Of a stretch of 19,641 nt of DNA, positions 8,494 to 15,690 are shown in pieces (position 1 is the first letter of the stretch; every line of letters starts with the position of its first letter). The stretch comes from Panacagrimonas sp041635265 (GTDB lineage Bacteria > Pseudomonadota > Gammaproteobacteria > Nevskiales > Nevskiaceae), in the NCBI GenBank assembly GCA_041635265.1, contig JBFJJV010000047.1, positions 1-19,641 of the forward strand, written 5' to 3'. The notes beneath the pieces were generated by a model. The model was not told where the DNA came from, searched no databases, and saw only the letters and a list, made by a program, of their open reading frames with translations. The position numbers and the translations under genes are program-made.

Positions 8494-9237
8494 TCAATTG
8501 CGTTCCATGTCCAAACGGATCACGGTCAGCCAAAGGAACAGGGCAGTGAAGAGCAAGTAGTAAGCAACATCGGACGAATCAAAAAGTCCGGTAATCAGAT
8601 TCTGGTAGTGACTGATCAAGGACAGGTAATCGAACAGGGACGCAAACGGCGTATCGAAATTCGCCGGCATTTTCAGCAGCCAGATCAGCAGCAGTGCTGC
8701 GAACGTGCCGACGGCGGCAATGGTCGGTTCGCGTGTCAGCGAAGAGATGAACAAGCCGCAGGATGCGAAGGCCATCGTCAGGAGCAGAATGCCCAGCAGG
8801 CCTGCAGCTAGACGCCCGAGATCCAGGCTTACAGCGGGCAACAGTGCCGCAGGCATGAGGGCCAAGAGTCCGAGCATGGCGCTTACAAAAACCATCACGC
8901 CGAGAAATTTTCCAAGCACGATCTCGATGAGTGTCACCGGCGCAGAAAATAACAGCGTCAGCGTGCCGGATTTTCTTTCTTCGGAAAACAGGCGCATGGT
9001 CATCAACGGCATGATCAACAACAGAATGATCGTGGCCGAGCCGTAGAGGCCGGTGCCGACATAGTCCGAGACGCCAACCGACTGGTTGGCCGTATCCGTG
9101 TTGCGAAGATACTGAATGACGGCGCCGGCATAGATATAGCCAAATATCGCCTGGCTGATCCCGAGAATAGACCAGGCCAGTGGCGATACAAATATACGGC
9201 GTGTTTCGTGGTCGGCAATGGCAAAGATATTCTTCAT
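8494..9237 (-). CDS. ABC-2 type transporter permease (GldF-like)
   Basis: A 247-residue membrane protein with about six predicted transmembrane helices, the usual size for ABC-2 permeases. The segment SEERKSGTLTLLFSAPVT (85-102) is the typical cytoplasmic coupling-helix block of this family. It would form the membrane pore with the ATPase encoded just upstream. The start codon overlaps the stop of the ATPase gene in a TGATG arrangement (base 9237 shared), which indicates translational coupling. Homology to GldF and to the NosY-like branch of ABC-2 permeases is inferred from the gene order and the GldG-like partner. Substrate unknown; export is more likely than import because no binding protein is present. 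Confidence 0.92.
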   Translation of the reverse strand: MKNIFAIADHETRRIFVSPLAWSILGISQAIFGYIYAGAVIQYLRNTDTANQSVGVSDYVGTGLYGSATIILLLIMPLMTMRLFSEERKSGTLTLLFSAPVTLIEIVLGKFLGVMVFVSAMLGLLALMPAALLPAVSLDLGRLAAGLLGILLLTMAFASCGLFISSLTREPTIAAVGTFAALLLIWLLKMPANFDTPFASLFDYLSLISHYQNLITGLFDSSDVAYYLLFTALFLWLTVIRLDMERN

Positions 9238-10199
9238 CAGGCCGCCTCCTCGTAACGCATTTGTTGCTCGGCTGCCGCCGCTTCACCCGACGTCAATTCC
9301 ACAAATATTTCTTCCAGGGTTTTACTCTGCAAGCGCAGTTCCAGCAGGCCCCAGTCCTGATCGACCGCACGATTGACGAGCGCCTCGCGTGGGTCGGCCC
9401 CCTTGTCCAGGCTGAGCACCATCTGCCCATTCGCCTGCACGCTTACTTTTGATACACCGCCAATGCTGGAGAGTTCTGCGCTGTCCGGCGGACGGGCGAA
9501 GCCGACGATGAGGGTGCTCTCCTTGCCAAGTTCATCGATCGCGGCGTCGTAGACCAACTTGCCGCGACTGATGATGGCCACCCGGCCGCAGACGGCCTGA
9601 ATCTCGGGAAGAATGTGACTCGACAAAATCACACTGTGGTTCGCGCGCAGATCCCGGATCAGCTTGCGGATCTCTCGAATCTGGATCGGATCAAGGCCGA
9701 CGGTAGGCTCGTCCAGAACCACGACGGACGGTCGGTGAATGATCGCCTGTGCCAGCCCGACGCGCTGCTGAAAGCCCTTGGATAGATTGCCGATCACGCG
9801 TGGGCCGACATCACTCAGGCCGCAATCCCGTTTGGCTGATTCCATCGCCGCTGCGCGATCCCTGCCCCGGATGCCGTGCAGGCCGGCGCAGTAGCGCAGG
9901 TATTCATCCACGCTCAGTTCCGGATACAGCGGGGGCTGTTCTGGCAGATAGCCCATGTGCTGCTTGGCCCTGACCTCGTGGTCGCGCAGCGACTGGCCAT
10001 GAATCAGCACCTCGCCCTCGCTCGGGGCCAGATTGCCTGTCAGCATTTTCATGGTGGTCGATTTGCCGGCTCCATTGGGTCCGAGCAAGCCAAGAATTTC
10101 GCCCTGAGCGAGCTTGAAGCTGAGATTGTCGACCGCCAGATTGGGGCCAAAACGTCTTGTGAGGCCACGCGCCTCGATCAAACTGTTGGAGTTCGCCAT
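9237..10199 (-). CDS. ABC transporter ATP-binding protein (GldA-like)
   Basis: A 320-residue ABC ATPase that powers the adjacent permease. All motifs are intact: Walker A GPNGAGKST (40-48), Q-loop glutamine 88 in PEQPPLYP, signature LSKGFQQR (139-146; the usual second G kept and SGGQ replaced by SKGF, normal for the GldA/NatA/CcmA branch), Walker B VVLDEP (160-165), D-loop GLD, and the H-loop histidine 195 (SSHIL). About 100 residues after the nucleotide domain form the C-terminal extension seen in GldA-type proteins. It is the first gene of a four-gene minus-strand operon. A possible promoter lies about 100 bp upstream. Function as an ATPase is certain; the transported substrate is not known. 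Confidence 0.95.
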   Translation of the reverse strand: MANSNSLIEARGLTRRFGPNLAVDNLSFKLAQGEILGLLGPNGAGKSTTMKMLTGNLAPSEGEVLIHGQSLRDHEVRAKQHMGYLPEQPPLYPELSVDEYLRYCAGLHGIRGRDRAAAMESAKRDCGLSDVGPRVIGNLSKGFQQRVGLAQAIIHRPSVVVLDEPTVGLDPIQIREIRKLIRDLRANHSVILSSHILPEIQAVCGRVAIISRGKLVYDAAIDELGKESTLIVGFARPPDSAELSSIGGVSKVSVQANGQMVLSLDKGADPREALVNRAVDQDWGLLELRLQSKTLEEIFVELTSGEAAAAEQQMRYEEAA

Positions 10200-10304
10200 C
10201 TGCCGCGTATTTGTTTTATGGAGGCCTGATTGAGAATCATCAGACGAGGAATATCGGGACGGATCATGGACCTCCTGACGGGCCGCAGGTTCCGCCGCAG
10301 CATA

Positions 10305-10332
10305 ATTTTACGCATCACGGACTTGCCGACAA
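10305..10332 (-). promoter_or_regulatory. Possible sigma-70 promoter for the GldAFG-like operon
   Basis: On the minus strand a TTGTCG -35 (10327-10332) and a TAAAAT -10 (10305-10310, 5/6 to consensus) are separated by 16 bp. This would give a leader of about 100 nt before the ATPase gene. It lies in a divergent gap of 215 bp (10200-10414). Overlapping plus-strand sequence TTGCCG / GCTAAT at 17-bp spacing could serve the antiporter gene. Both are weak matches by eye. Confidence 0.3.
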
Positions 10333-10414
10333 GGGCGCCGTATTTGCTAATGTTGCACACTATGGCATCTCTGCCGCACTTTGATACTCAACCCAAATTT
10401 AGAACTCTGAGCCC

Positions 10415-11674
10415 GTGAATCCAACAACGATCCAGATTGTGGCGGCGGTAATTTTCGGCATTGCGCTGATCCATACCTTTTCGACCAAGTATTTCGAGCA
10501 TCTTGCGCATACCAATCCTGCGCACGAAGGCATTTTCCATCTTCTGGGCGAGGTGGAAGTCGTGTTCGGCTTCTGGGCCATGGTGCTGATCCTGTTGATG
10601 TTCGCCCTGGAGGGCAATGACAGTGCCGTGAGTTATATCGACGGCCGAAATTTCACTGAGCCCATGTTCGTCTTCGCCATCATGATCGTGGCCGGTAGCC
10701 GACCGATTCTGGATCTGGCCTCCATGATGGTGGCCAATGTCGCCAAGGTCGTGCCCCTGCCCATCGGGCCAGCGACATTCTTTACCATTTTGTTCTTTGT
10801 ACCCTTGCTCGGTTCATTCATTACCGAGCCCGCGGCCATGACCCTGGGCGCGCTGATGCTGCGTGACCGCTTCCTGCACCACGAAAATCTCAGCAAGAAA
10901 TTTAAGTACGCCACCGTCGGCGTGCTCTTCGTCAACGTTTCGATCGGCGGCGTCCTCACGCCGTTTGCAGCGCCACCGGTGTTGATGGTGGCGGCCAAGT
11001 GGGATTGGGACATCGTTTTCATGATTAGCAATTTCGGCTGGAAGGCAGCGATTGCCGTCTTCGTCAACGCAACATTGCTTTCTCTGGTCTTCGCCAAGGA
11101 GTTGCGCGGCATGCCTGCGGCGCCGATTTCCATGCGGGAAGCCGTGCCTTATCCGATCATGTTCGTCAACGTCGTCATCTTGGTTGGCGTGGTGGTATTC
11201 GCCCATCACCCGGCCCTGTTTCTCGGCCTGTTGCTCTTCTTCATGGGATTTGCCACCGCCTATCAGCGCTATCAGGGCCGCTTGATTGTGCGTGAAGGCT
11301 TGTTGGTCGCCTTCTTCCTGGCTGGCCTGGTGGTTTTGGGCGGCCAACAGCAGTGGTGGCTGCAGCCTCTGCTCGTGAGCATGAGTCCGGACGCGGTCTT
11401 CTTCGGTGCCACGGCTCTGACGGCCATCACCGACAATGCGGCGTTGACGTATCTGGGCTCTCTGGTTGAGGGTTTGAGCGATCAGTTCAAATACATGCTG
11501 GTGGCCGGTGCAGTTACCGGTGGTGGTTTGACCGTGATAGCCAATGCGCCCAACCCGGCCGGTTTTTCTATCCTCAAAGTGCGGTTTGAAGATGAGGCAA
11601 TCAGCCCCCTGAACCTTTTGTTCGCTGCGATCCCGCCGACTCTGGTGGCCATGGCGGCGATGTACCTCTTGTAA
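10415..11674 (+). CDS. Putative Na+/H+ antiporter (DUF1504 / Na_H_antiport_3 family)
   Basis: A 419-residue polytopic membrane protein with about 10-11 hydrophobic helices. It carries paired discontinuous-helix motifs typical of ion-transporter-like folds: FITEPAAMT (135-143) and AITDNAALTYLG (337-348), plus a glycine-rich GGGLTVIANAPNPAG (369-383). These match the family annotated as putative Na+/H+ antiporter, related to the NhaD/ArsB-like superfamily. Ion specificity has not been shown for most members. The start is GTG at 10415: an in-frame TAG at 10400-10402 rules out anything further upstream, and no strong ribosome site is visible. It is followed 15 bp later by ubiK, so they may be co-transcribed. 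The family call is good; the transported ion is inferred. Confidence 0.88.
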   Translation: MNPTTIQIVAAVIFGIALIHTFSTKYFEHLAHTNPAHEGIFHLLGEVEVVFGFWAMVLILLMFALEGNDSAVSYIDGRNFTEPMFVFAIMIVAGSRPILDLASMMVANVAKVVPLPIGPATFFTILFFVPLLGSFITEPAAMTLGALMLRDRFLHHENLSKKFKYATVGVLFVNVSIGGVLTPFAAPPVLMVAAKWDWDIVFMISNFGWKAAIAVFVNATLLSLVFAKELRGMPAAPISMREAVPYPIMFVNVVILVGVVVFAHHPALFLGLLLFFMGFATAYQRYQGRLIVREGLLVAFFLAGLVVLGGQQQWWLQPLLVSMSPDAVFFGATALTAITDNAALTYLGSLVEGLSDQFKYMLVAGAVTGGGLTVIANAPNPAGFSILKVRFEDEAISPLNLLFAAIPPTLVAMAAMYLL

Positions 11675-11689
11675 GGGCGGCGGTCAGAA

Positions 11690-11956
11690 ATGAAGGAGAC
11701 CCGCGGCATCGAGGAACTGGCAGAGCGGCTCGCAGCCATTCTGCCGCCGGGCGTTCGCGGCCTGCGGGCGGAACTGGAAGATAATTTCCGCGCCGTGCTG
11801 CGCGCCAACCTTGAGCGCTGGGATCTGGTGTCGCGCGAACGATTCGATGTGCAGGCCGAGGTTCTGGCACGCACGCAGAAACGTTTGAAGGAAATGGAGG
11901 CCCGTGTCGCCAAGCTGGAGCAAGCGAGAGCGGACGTGGGCAAGGGTCCGTCATGA
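11690..11956 (+). CDS. ubiK: Ubiquinone biosynthesis accessory factor UbiK
   Basis: An 88-residue protein of the BMFP/YqiC (COG2960) family. In enterobacteria UbiK assists the soluble UbiJ-UbiK-Ubi enzyme complex in aerobic ubiquinone biosynthesis and binds lipids. The protein shows the family pattern: an amphipathic N-terminal helix (ELAERLAAILPPG), the central ELEDNFRAVLRANLERWDLVSREEFD-like block, and a C-terminal coiled coil from about residue 50 (AEVLARTQKRLKEMEARVAKLE). Length is normal for the family. It lies 15 bp after the antiporter gene and 62 bp before comM on the same strand; ubiK next to comM is a recurring gammaproteobacterial arrangement as I recall it. Its presence implies an organism using ubiquinone. 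Confidence 0.93.
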   Translation: MKETRGIEELAERLAAILPPGVRGLRAELEDNFRAVLRANLERWDLVSRERFDVQAEVLARTQKRLKEMEARVAKLEQARADVGKGPS

Positions 11957-12018
11957 GCTTTCTGACTGAGCCGGCCTGAGAGGGTCGGTAAAAGCACACT
12001 TTCGCGCCCCGAAATTCA

Positions 12019-13530
12019 ATGTCACTCGCCACCGTCCTGTCCCGCGCTCAGAACGGTCTGGCAGCCGATCTGGTGACGGTCGAAGTGCATCTGGCGCCGG
12101 GACTCCCAGGGCTGAATATCGTCGGGCTGCCGGAAGCCGCGGTGCGCGAAGCCAAGGATCGGGTGAAGGCCGCGCTACAGACCTGTGGCTATGAGTTTCC
12201 GAATCGGCGCATGACCTGCAATCTGGCGCCTGCCGACGTGCCCAAAGAGGGCGCCCGCTTCGATCTGGCTATCGCTCTGGGCATTCTGCTGGCTTCGGGG
12301 CAACTGCCGGAGACAGCGCTGAAGGATTGGGAGGTTCTGGGCGAATTGTCCCTGTCGGGCGAAATTCGCCCGGTACGGGGCGCGCTGCCGGCAGCGCTCA
12401 AGGCGGCTCAGGAGGCTCGAAAGTTATTGGTGCCGGCCGATAATGCCGCGGAAGCAGCGCTTGCCAGTGACGCAAAAATCTTTACGGCGAAGCATCTGAG
12501 CGAGCTGTGCGGTCAGCTACATGCGGGGGAGGTCAGCGCGGCAGCCGCAGCGGAAACCATCACAGGTCTGTATGCCGCGCCGGACCTGTCTGAAGTTCGT
12601 GGCCAGCACCAAGCCAAGCGCGCACTGGAGATAGCGGCAGCCGGGGGGCACTCTCTGCTCATGCTTGGCCCTCCGGGGTCTGGAAAGAGCATGCTCGCGG
12701 CGCGCATGCCGGGCCTGCTGCCGCCCCTGTCTGAGCAGGAGGCCATTGAGGTCGCGGCGATTGCCTCAGTCGGGCAGGGCGGATTCGATGTCAGCCGCTG
12801 GGGCCAGCGACCCTACAGAGCGCCGCATCACACAGCCTCAGCTGTCGCCCTGGTGGGCGGCGGCGCGGTGCCGCGACCCGGTGAAATTACGCTCGCGCAC
12901 CTGGGTATTCTGTTTCTTGACGAGTTGCCAGAGTTCGCCCGCAGCGTGCTCGAAGTCCTGCGCGAGCCTCTAGAATCCGGTCAGATAACGGTCTCCCGCG
13001 CCGCGCGGCAGTCAGATTTCCCTGCGCGGTTTCAGCTGCTTGCAGCCATGAACCCCTGTCCCTGCGGCTATCTGGGCGACAGTTCCGGCAAATGTCGATG
13101 CACCCCTGATCAGGTCAGCCGCTACCGAAGCAAGATATCCGGGCCGCTGCTGGATCGCATAGATCTGCAGCTGTTTGTGCCGCGAGTCGAGCGCGCAGCC
13201 TTGACCGCCAGCCCTGAGAATTTTTCGCTGGACAGGAGTTCGGCGGTCAGAGCGCGGGTGATTGCGGCGCGGCAGCGGCAGACGGATCGCGCCGGCAAGG
13301 TCAATGCCCGCCTCAGCCCCGCAGAAATAGATCGGGATTGCGCGCTGGGAGTGCAATCCAAAAAGCTGCTGGAGGCGGCGATGGCCAAGATGGGCCTGTC
13401 CGCCCGGGCCTATCATCGGGTGCTGAAAGTGTCACGTACGATCGCCGATCTGGCTGGTGCAGAGCGGATCGCCAGTTCGCATATTGCCGAGGCCATTCGT
13501 CTGCGGGAGATGGACCGGAACGTGGCCTGA
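12019..13530 (+). CDS. comM: ComM/YifB family Mg-chelatase-like AAA+ ATPase
   Basis: A 503-residue protein of normal family length. ComM is a hexameric helicase that promotes branch migration during integration of DNA taken up by natural transformation; it is also kept in species not known to be competent. Residues 1-170 form the Lon-protease-like/ChlI N-terminal domain (GLPGLNIVGLPEAAVREAKDR region). Walker A GPPGSGKS is at 217-224 and Walker B ILFLDE at 297-302. The family-specific Cys cluster NPCPCGY...KCRC (Cys347, 349, 359, 361) is intact, followed by the sensor and lid segment SKISGPLLDRID. The ATG at 12019 gives the canonical MSLA-start; the ribosome site is weak. Transcription ends at the perfect hairpin just downstream. 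Confidence 0.96.
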   Translation: MSLATVLSRAQNGLAADLVTVEVHLAPGLPGLNIVGLPEAAVREAKDRVKAALQTCGYEFPNRRMTCNLAPADVPKEGARFDLAIALGILLASGQLPETALKDWEVLGELSLSGEIRPVRGALPAALKAAQEARKLLVPADNAAEAALASDAKIFTAKHLSELCGQLHAGEVSAAAAAETITGLYAAPDLSEVRGQHQAKRALEIAAAGGHSLLMLGPPGSGKSMLAARMPGLLPPLSEQEAIEVAAIASVGQGGFDVSRWGQRPYRAPHHTASAVALVGGGAVPRPGEITLAHLGILFLDELPEFARSVLEVLREPLESGQITVSRAARQSDFPARFQLLAAMNPCPCGYLGDSSGKCRCTPDQVSRYRSKISGPLLDRIDLQLFVPRVERAALTASPENFSLDRSSAVRARVIAARQRQTDRAGKVNARLSPAEIDRDCALGVQSKKLLEAAMAKMGLSARAYHRVLKVSRTIADLAGAERIASSHIAEAIRLREMDRNVA

Positions 13531-13560
13531 GCGAGAGAGCCTCGAGGCAATCTTGGCAGC

Positions 13561-13596
13561 GCATCAAAAAGGGGCCTTTCGGCCCCTTTTTGATGC
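13561..13596. terminator. Bidirectional intrinsic terminator between comM and the TorF-family porin gene
   Basis: A perfect inverted repeat: a 16-base arm (13561-13576) containing A5-GGGGCC, a TTTC loop, and its exact complement (13581-13596) containing GGCCCC-T5. The G/C core plus T-tract is present in both directions, so it can end both comM (+) and the porin transcript (-). Confidence 0.95.
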
Positions 13597-13615
13597 AGCA
13601 GATAAATTTGAAAGT

Positions 13616-14347
13616 TTAGAGATCAAAGGCCTTGCTGAAGCCCACGACGGCCTGAAGATCGTCGTCGACGCCACCTACTTCGATATCGGTATCAATCAGC
13701 TGGAAGGTGAAGCCGAAGCCGCCGTCCAGTGACTTGGAGAGACCGATGCTGTAATCGATATAGCTGTCCTCGGTCACCAGAAAGCGCTCAATCTCGTCAC
13801 CGGAGTAATGACCAAAGCTCGCAGTAAAGGCCAGTGAATCGGTGATTGGCAATTCAAGGCCGAAGGAAACATAGGCGGCTTCCTGGGCGTTGCCATCGCC
13901 GACAAAGAAATTGCACTCGTCAGCGTAGTAATAAGCCAGGCTGAACGGGCCATAGGCAAAGCCGCCGTAGACTTCCAGCGTGCTCAGCTCGTCGCCGCCA
14001 GCGCCGTTCTCATCTTCAGATGGGTACCAGTAGTACAGGGCGCCGAGATCAACGGTAAAGCCGCCGCCGATGTCTTTGGACCAACCGGCATAAATATCCA
14101 TCTCGGAACCGCCATCCGCGCCGCCGAAGCCGACATTGGATGCCCAGGTGCCAGCGTAAAGCCCGGTTTTGTCGTGAGTATAGTCAAGACCACCCTGGAC
14201 CGAGGCATCGGTTCCGGTCTGAGCGATGCCACGGAAAAGATATTTGCTGGTGGCGCCGACATTGCCGGTCCAGTTTGCAAAGGCGGAAGGTGCTGCAAGC
14301 AAGCTTGCGCCGATGAGTGAGCCCGAAATGACTGTCTTTAAATTCAT
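13616..14347 (-). CDS. TorF-family putative porin (TIGR02001 type)
   Basis: A 243-residue outer-membrane beta-barrel protein. It has a clear signal peptide (residues 1-24, cleavage after PSAFA) and the family opening of a mature protein starting NWTGNVGATSKYLFRGIAQT. Alternating strands are rich in aromatic and glycine residues, and GLDYTHDKTGLYAGTWASNV is typical of this family. A longer frame adds 14 upstream residues, but the ATG at 14345-14347 is preferred because it starts the signal peptide directly and has AGGAGAGG 9 nt upstream. The only Cys is in DECNFF. Substrate is unknown. Expression is probably driven by sigma-54 and NtrC from the elements at 14434-14536, suggesting uptake of a nitrogen compound. 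The transcript ends at the shared terminator 3' of the gene. Confidence 0.9.
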   Translation of the reverse strand: MNLKTVISGSLIGASLLAAPSAFANWTGNVGATSKYLFRGIAQTGTDASVQGGLDYTHDKTGLYAGTWASNVGFGGADGGSEMDIYAGWSKDIGGGFTVDLGALYYWYPSEDENGAGGDELSTLEVYGGFAYGPFSLAYYYADECNFFVGDGNAQEAAYVSFGLELPITDSLAFTASFGHYSGDEIERFLVTEDSYIDYSIGLSKSLDGGFGFTFQLIDTDIEVGGVDDDLQAVVGFSKAFDL

Positions 14348-14433
14348 TGTTGTAAACCTCTCCTGAGGAAGTTGTGTGAATCGATCCAAGACGGCAATGT
14401 TTCAGCATGGTGACCGTCCCCGAAGCGCTTACC

Positions 14434-14447
14434 GCAAAGCTCGTGCC
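14434..14447 (-). promoter_or_regulatory. Sigma-54 (-24/-12) promoter of the TorF-family porin gene
   Basis: On the minus strand the sequence GGCACGAGCTTTGC matches all ten fixed bases of the sigma-54 core GGCACG-N4-TTGC, with the GG (14446-14447) and GC (14434-14435) elements at the required 10-bp separation. The flanking T before GG and W after GC are not met. The predicted start is near 14422, leaving a leader of about 75 nt to the ATG. Confidence 0.8.
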
Positions 14448-14479
14448 GTTTCCATAAGGCCAATGAAAACAGTTAGATG

Positions 14480-14508
14480 CATTTTGGGCCTCGACAGCGC
14501 CCAAAATG
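14480..14508. repeat. Inverted repeat, 10-bp arms, upstream of the sigma-54 promoter
   Basis: Perfect arms CATTTTGGGC (14480-14489) and GCCCAAAATG (14499-14508) flank a 9-bp spacer. It sits between the NtrC site and the sigma-54 promoter (centre about -72). No T-tract follows on either strand and it is upstream of the predicted start, so a protein-binding operator is more likely than a terminator. A second symmetric element (GCGCC/GGCGC, 14497-14512) overlaps it. Confidence 0.6.
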
Positions 14509-14519
14509 GCGCATGCCTG

Positions 14520-14536
14520 TGCACCAATTGAGTGCG
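14520..14536 (-). promoter_or_regulatory. ntrC site: NtrC (NRI) binding site
   Basis: On the minus strand CGCACTCAATTGGTGCA agrees with the glnA-type NtrC site TGCACTAAAATGGTGCA at 14 of 17 positions, with one half-site (TGGTGCA) perfect. Its centre lies about 106 bp upstream of the start predicted from the sigma-54 promoter, matching the known enhancer distance for glnA. Only one strong site is seen; a degenerate second one may overlap the inverted repeat. Confidence 0.7.
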
Positions 14537-14542
14537 AATTCC

Positions 14543-14571
14543 AAAAGAAAAAGGCCGCATAAATGCGGCCT
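14543..14571 (-). terminator. Intrinsic terminator of the OmpL-like porin gene
   Basis: On the minus strand a perfect 9-bp stem (AGGCCGCAT pairing with ATGCGGCCT, plus-strand arms 14552-14560 and 14563-14571) is followed by TTTTCTTTT. It lies about 43 bp after the porin stop codon and separates that transcript from the sigma-54-controlled gene. Confidence 0.88.
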
Positions 14572-14613
14572 CTGTCTTGAAGGGCTTCAAGAATGGAAGC
14601 CCGAATTTCAGTC

Positions 14614-15690
14614 TCAGAACGTGAACAGGGCGCGGATCGCGCCAACGGTCTGGCTATCTTCCATATCGGCACCATCGGTGAACGGCGTGCCGTCGTCGGC
14701 ATTGTCGATGCGGCCTTCAAGCTGGAGCTCGAAGTTCGGCATCGGGCGATAGCCGAAGGTCAGCGTGACCTCATTGACGTCCTGGTCAGGAGCACCGTTG
14801 TCAAATTCCATGGTGACGAATTCGCCGCGCAGGGAGGCCCGCAGTTGCTCGCAGAACTGGTAGTTGACGTAGGCTGCGAATCCGGAAATTTCAGAACTGT
14901 CTTCGAAATCTGCGAAGTCGTAGTTCAGGACTAATTCGAGCGCCTTGTTGACCTGCACGCTGCCGACGACATCGATGAAGCGGACGCTGAGATTCTCCAT
15001 GCCGTTGTTGCTTTCAACGCCATCGTAATAGCTGACGGCAAGATTGCTATTGCTGCTAGGCTGAATGCCGAGACCTACTTCCACGGTCTTTTGCTCGTTA
15101 TTGTCGTCCGCCGCGCCAGCGACAGCGCTGTTATTCACGCCTAAGTGTGCAGTGAGCATGTCGCTGACGGCATAAGAGGCGCGAACACCGGTATGGACCG
15201 AGGGCTGTGCCATGGTAAACAGCAGGGAGCGCGAAATATTGCTGTTGCCCCGATCTTCGATGACTTCGGCGCCAGCCAATGTGACAAAGCGGCCGCCGAT
15301 AATGCTCAGCGGGCCGCGGCCATAATGAATAAAGCCTTCGAGCATCGAAAATTTGCTGACTGAATCATCGCCATAGGCGCCGTTGATGGCCTGGGAGTCT
15401 TCGCCGTAGATGAAGTGGGCGCGTCCACCGAAACCGTTCTCAGGCAGCGAGGAGATGCGAATCGCAGCCTGATTGAGCTGGAAGGAATCCGCCTCACTGT
15501 TGTAGGGGCGCCACTGGATTCCCGCTGGATCGTCGTTAAAGTTGTAGTTGTAGCCGCCGGACATGTAACCGTCGAGTTCTGCGCCGGAGGCCTTGATAAC
15601 GTCCGAAAGCGTGGGCTGGGCCATCGCCGAGGCACTGGCAAAGGCGGCGGCAACAGCGGTTGAGCCAATCAAAGCTTTTTTTAAGTTCAT
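14614..15690 (-). CDS. Putative OmpL-like (BBP2) beta-barrel porin
   Basis: A 358-residue outer-membrane protein. The signal peptide spans residues 1-24 with cleavage after SAMA. The mature part has many amphipathic strands, with typical turns rich in D, N and G, and ends RALFTF with the C-terminal Phe recognised by the barrel assembly machinery. The central block (LNQAAIRISS, GGRAHFIYGEDSQAI, GRGPLSIIGGRFVTLAGAEVIE) matches the putative beta-barrel porin-2 family, in which a conserved GGRF strand near residue 135 recurs. The ATG has GGGAG 7 nt upstream. It is transcribed on its own from a probable sigma-70 promoter and ends at its own terminator. Substrate unknown. Family call is fairly secure; a more general carbohydrate-type porin is the alternative. 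Confidence 0.82.
   Translation of the reverse strand: MNLKKALIGSTAVAAAFASASAMAQPTLSDVIKASGAELDGYMSGGYNYNFNDDPAGIQWRPYNSEADSFQLNQAAIRISSLPENGFGGRAHFIYGEDSQAINGAYGDDSVSKFSMLEGFIHYGRGPLSIIGGRFVTLAGAEVIEDRGNSNISRSLLFTMAQPSVHTGVRASYAVSDMLTAHLGVNNSAVAGAADDNNEQKTVEVGLGIQPSSNSNLAVSYYDGVESNNGMENLSVRFIDVVGSVQVNKALELVLNYDFADFEDSSEISGFAAYVNYQFCEQLRASLRGEFVTMEFDNGAPDQDVNEVTLTFGYRPMPNFELQLEGRIDNADDGTPFTDGADMEDSQTVGAIRALFTF

Noticed and set aside
8579..9286. 235-codon minus-strand open frame
   Set aside because: It is a shifted frame over the ABC permease and the end of the ATPase gene; its product is rich in Arg, His and Cys, as expected of a shadow frame.
10230..10418. 62-codon small open frame in the divergent gap before the antiporter gene
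   Set aside because: It is Arg-rich with no domain and runs into the antiporter start out of frame; more likely chance in promoter DNA.
14348..14389. 14-residue N-terminal extension of the TorF-family porin
   Set aside because: The extension would precede and spoil the signal peptide, and the strong AGGAGAGG site lies inside it, 9 nt before the internal ATG.
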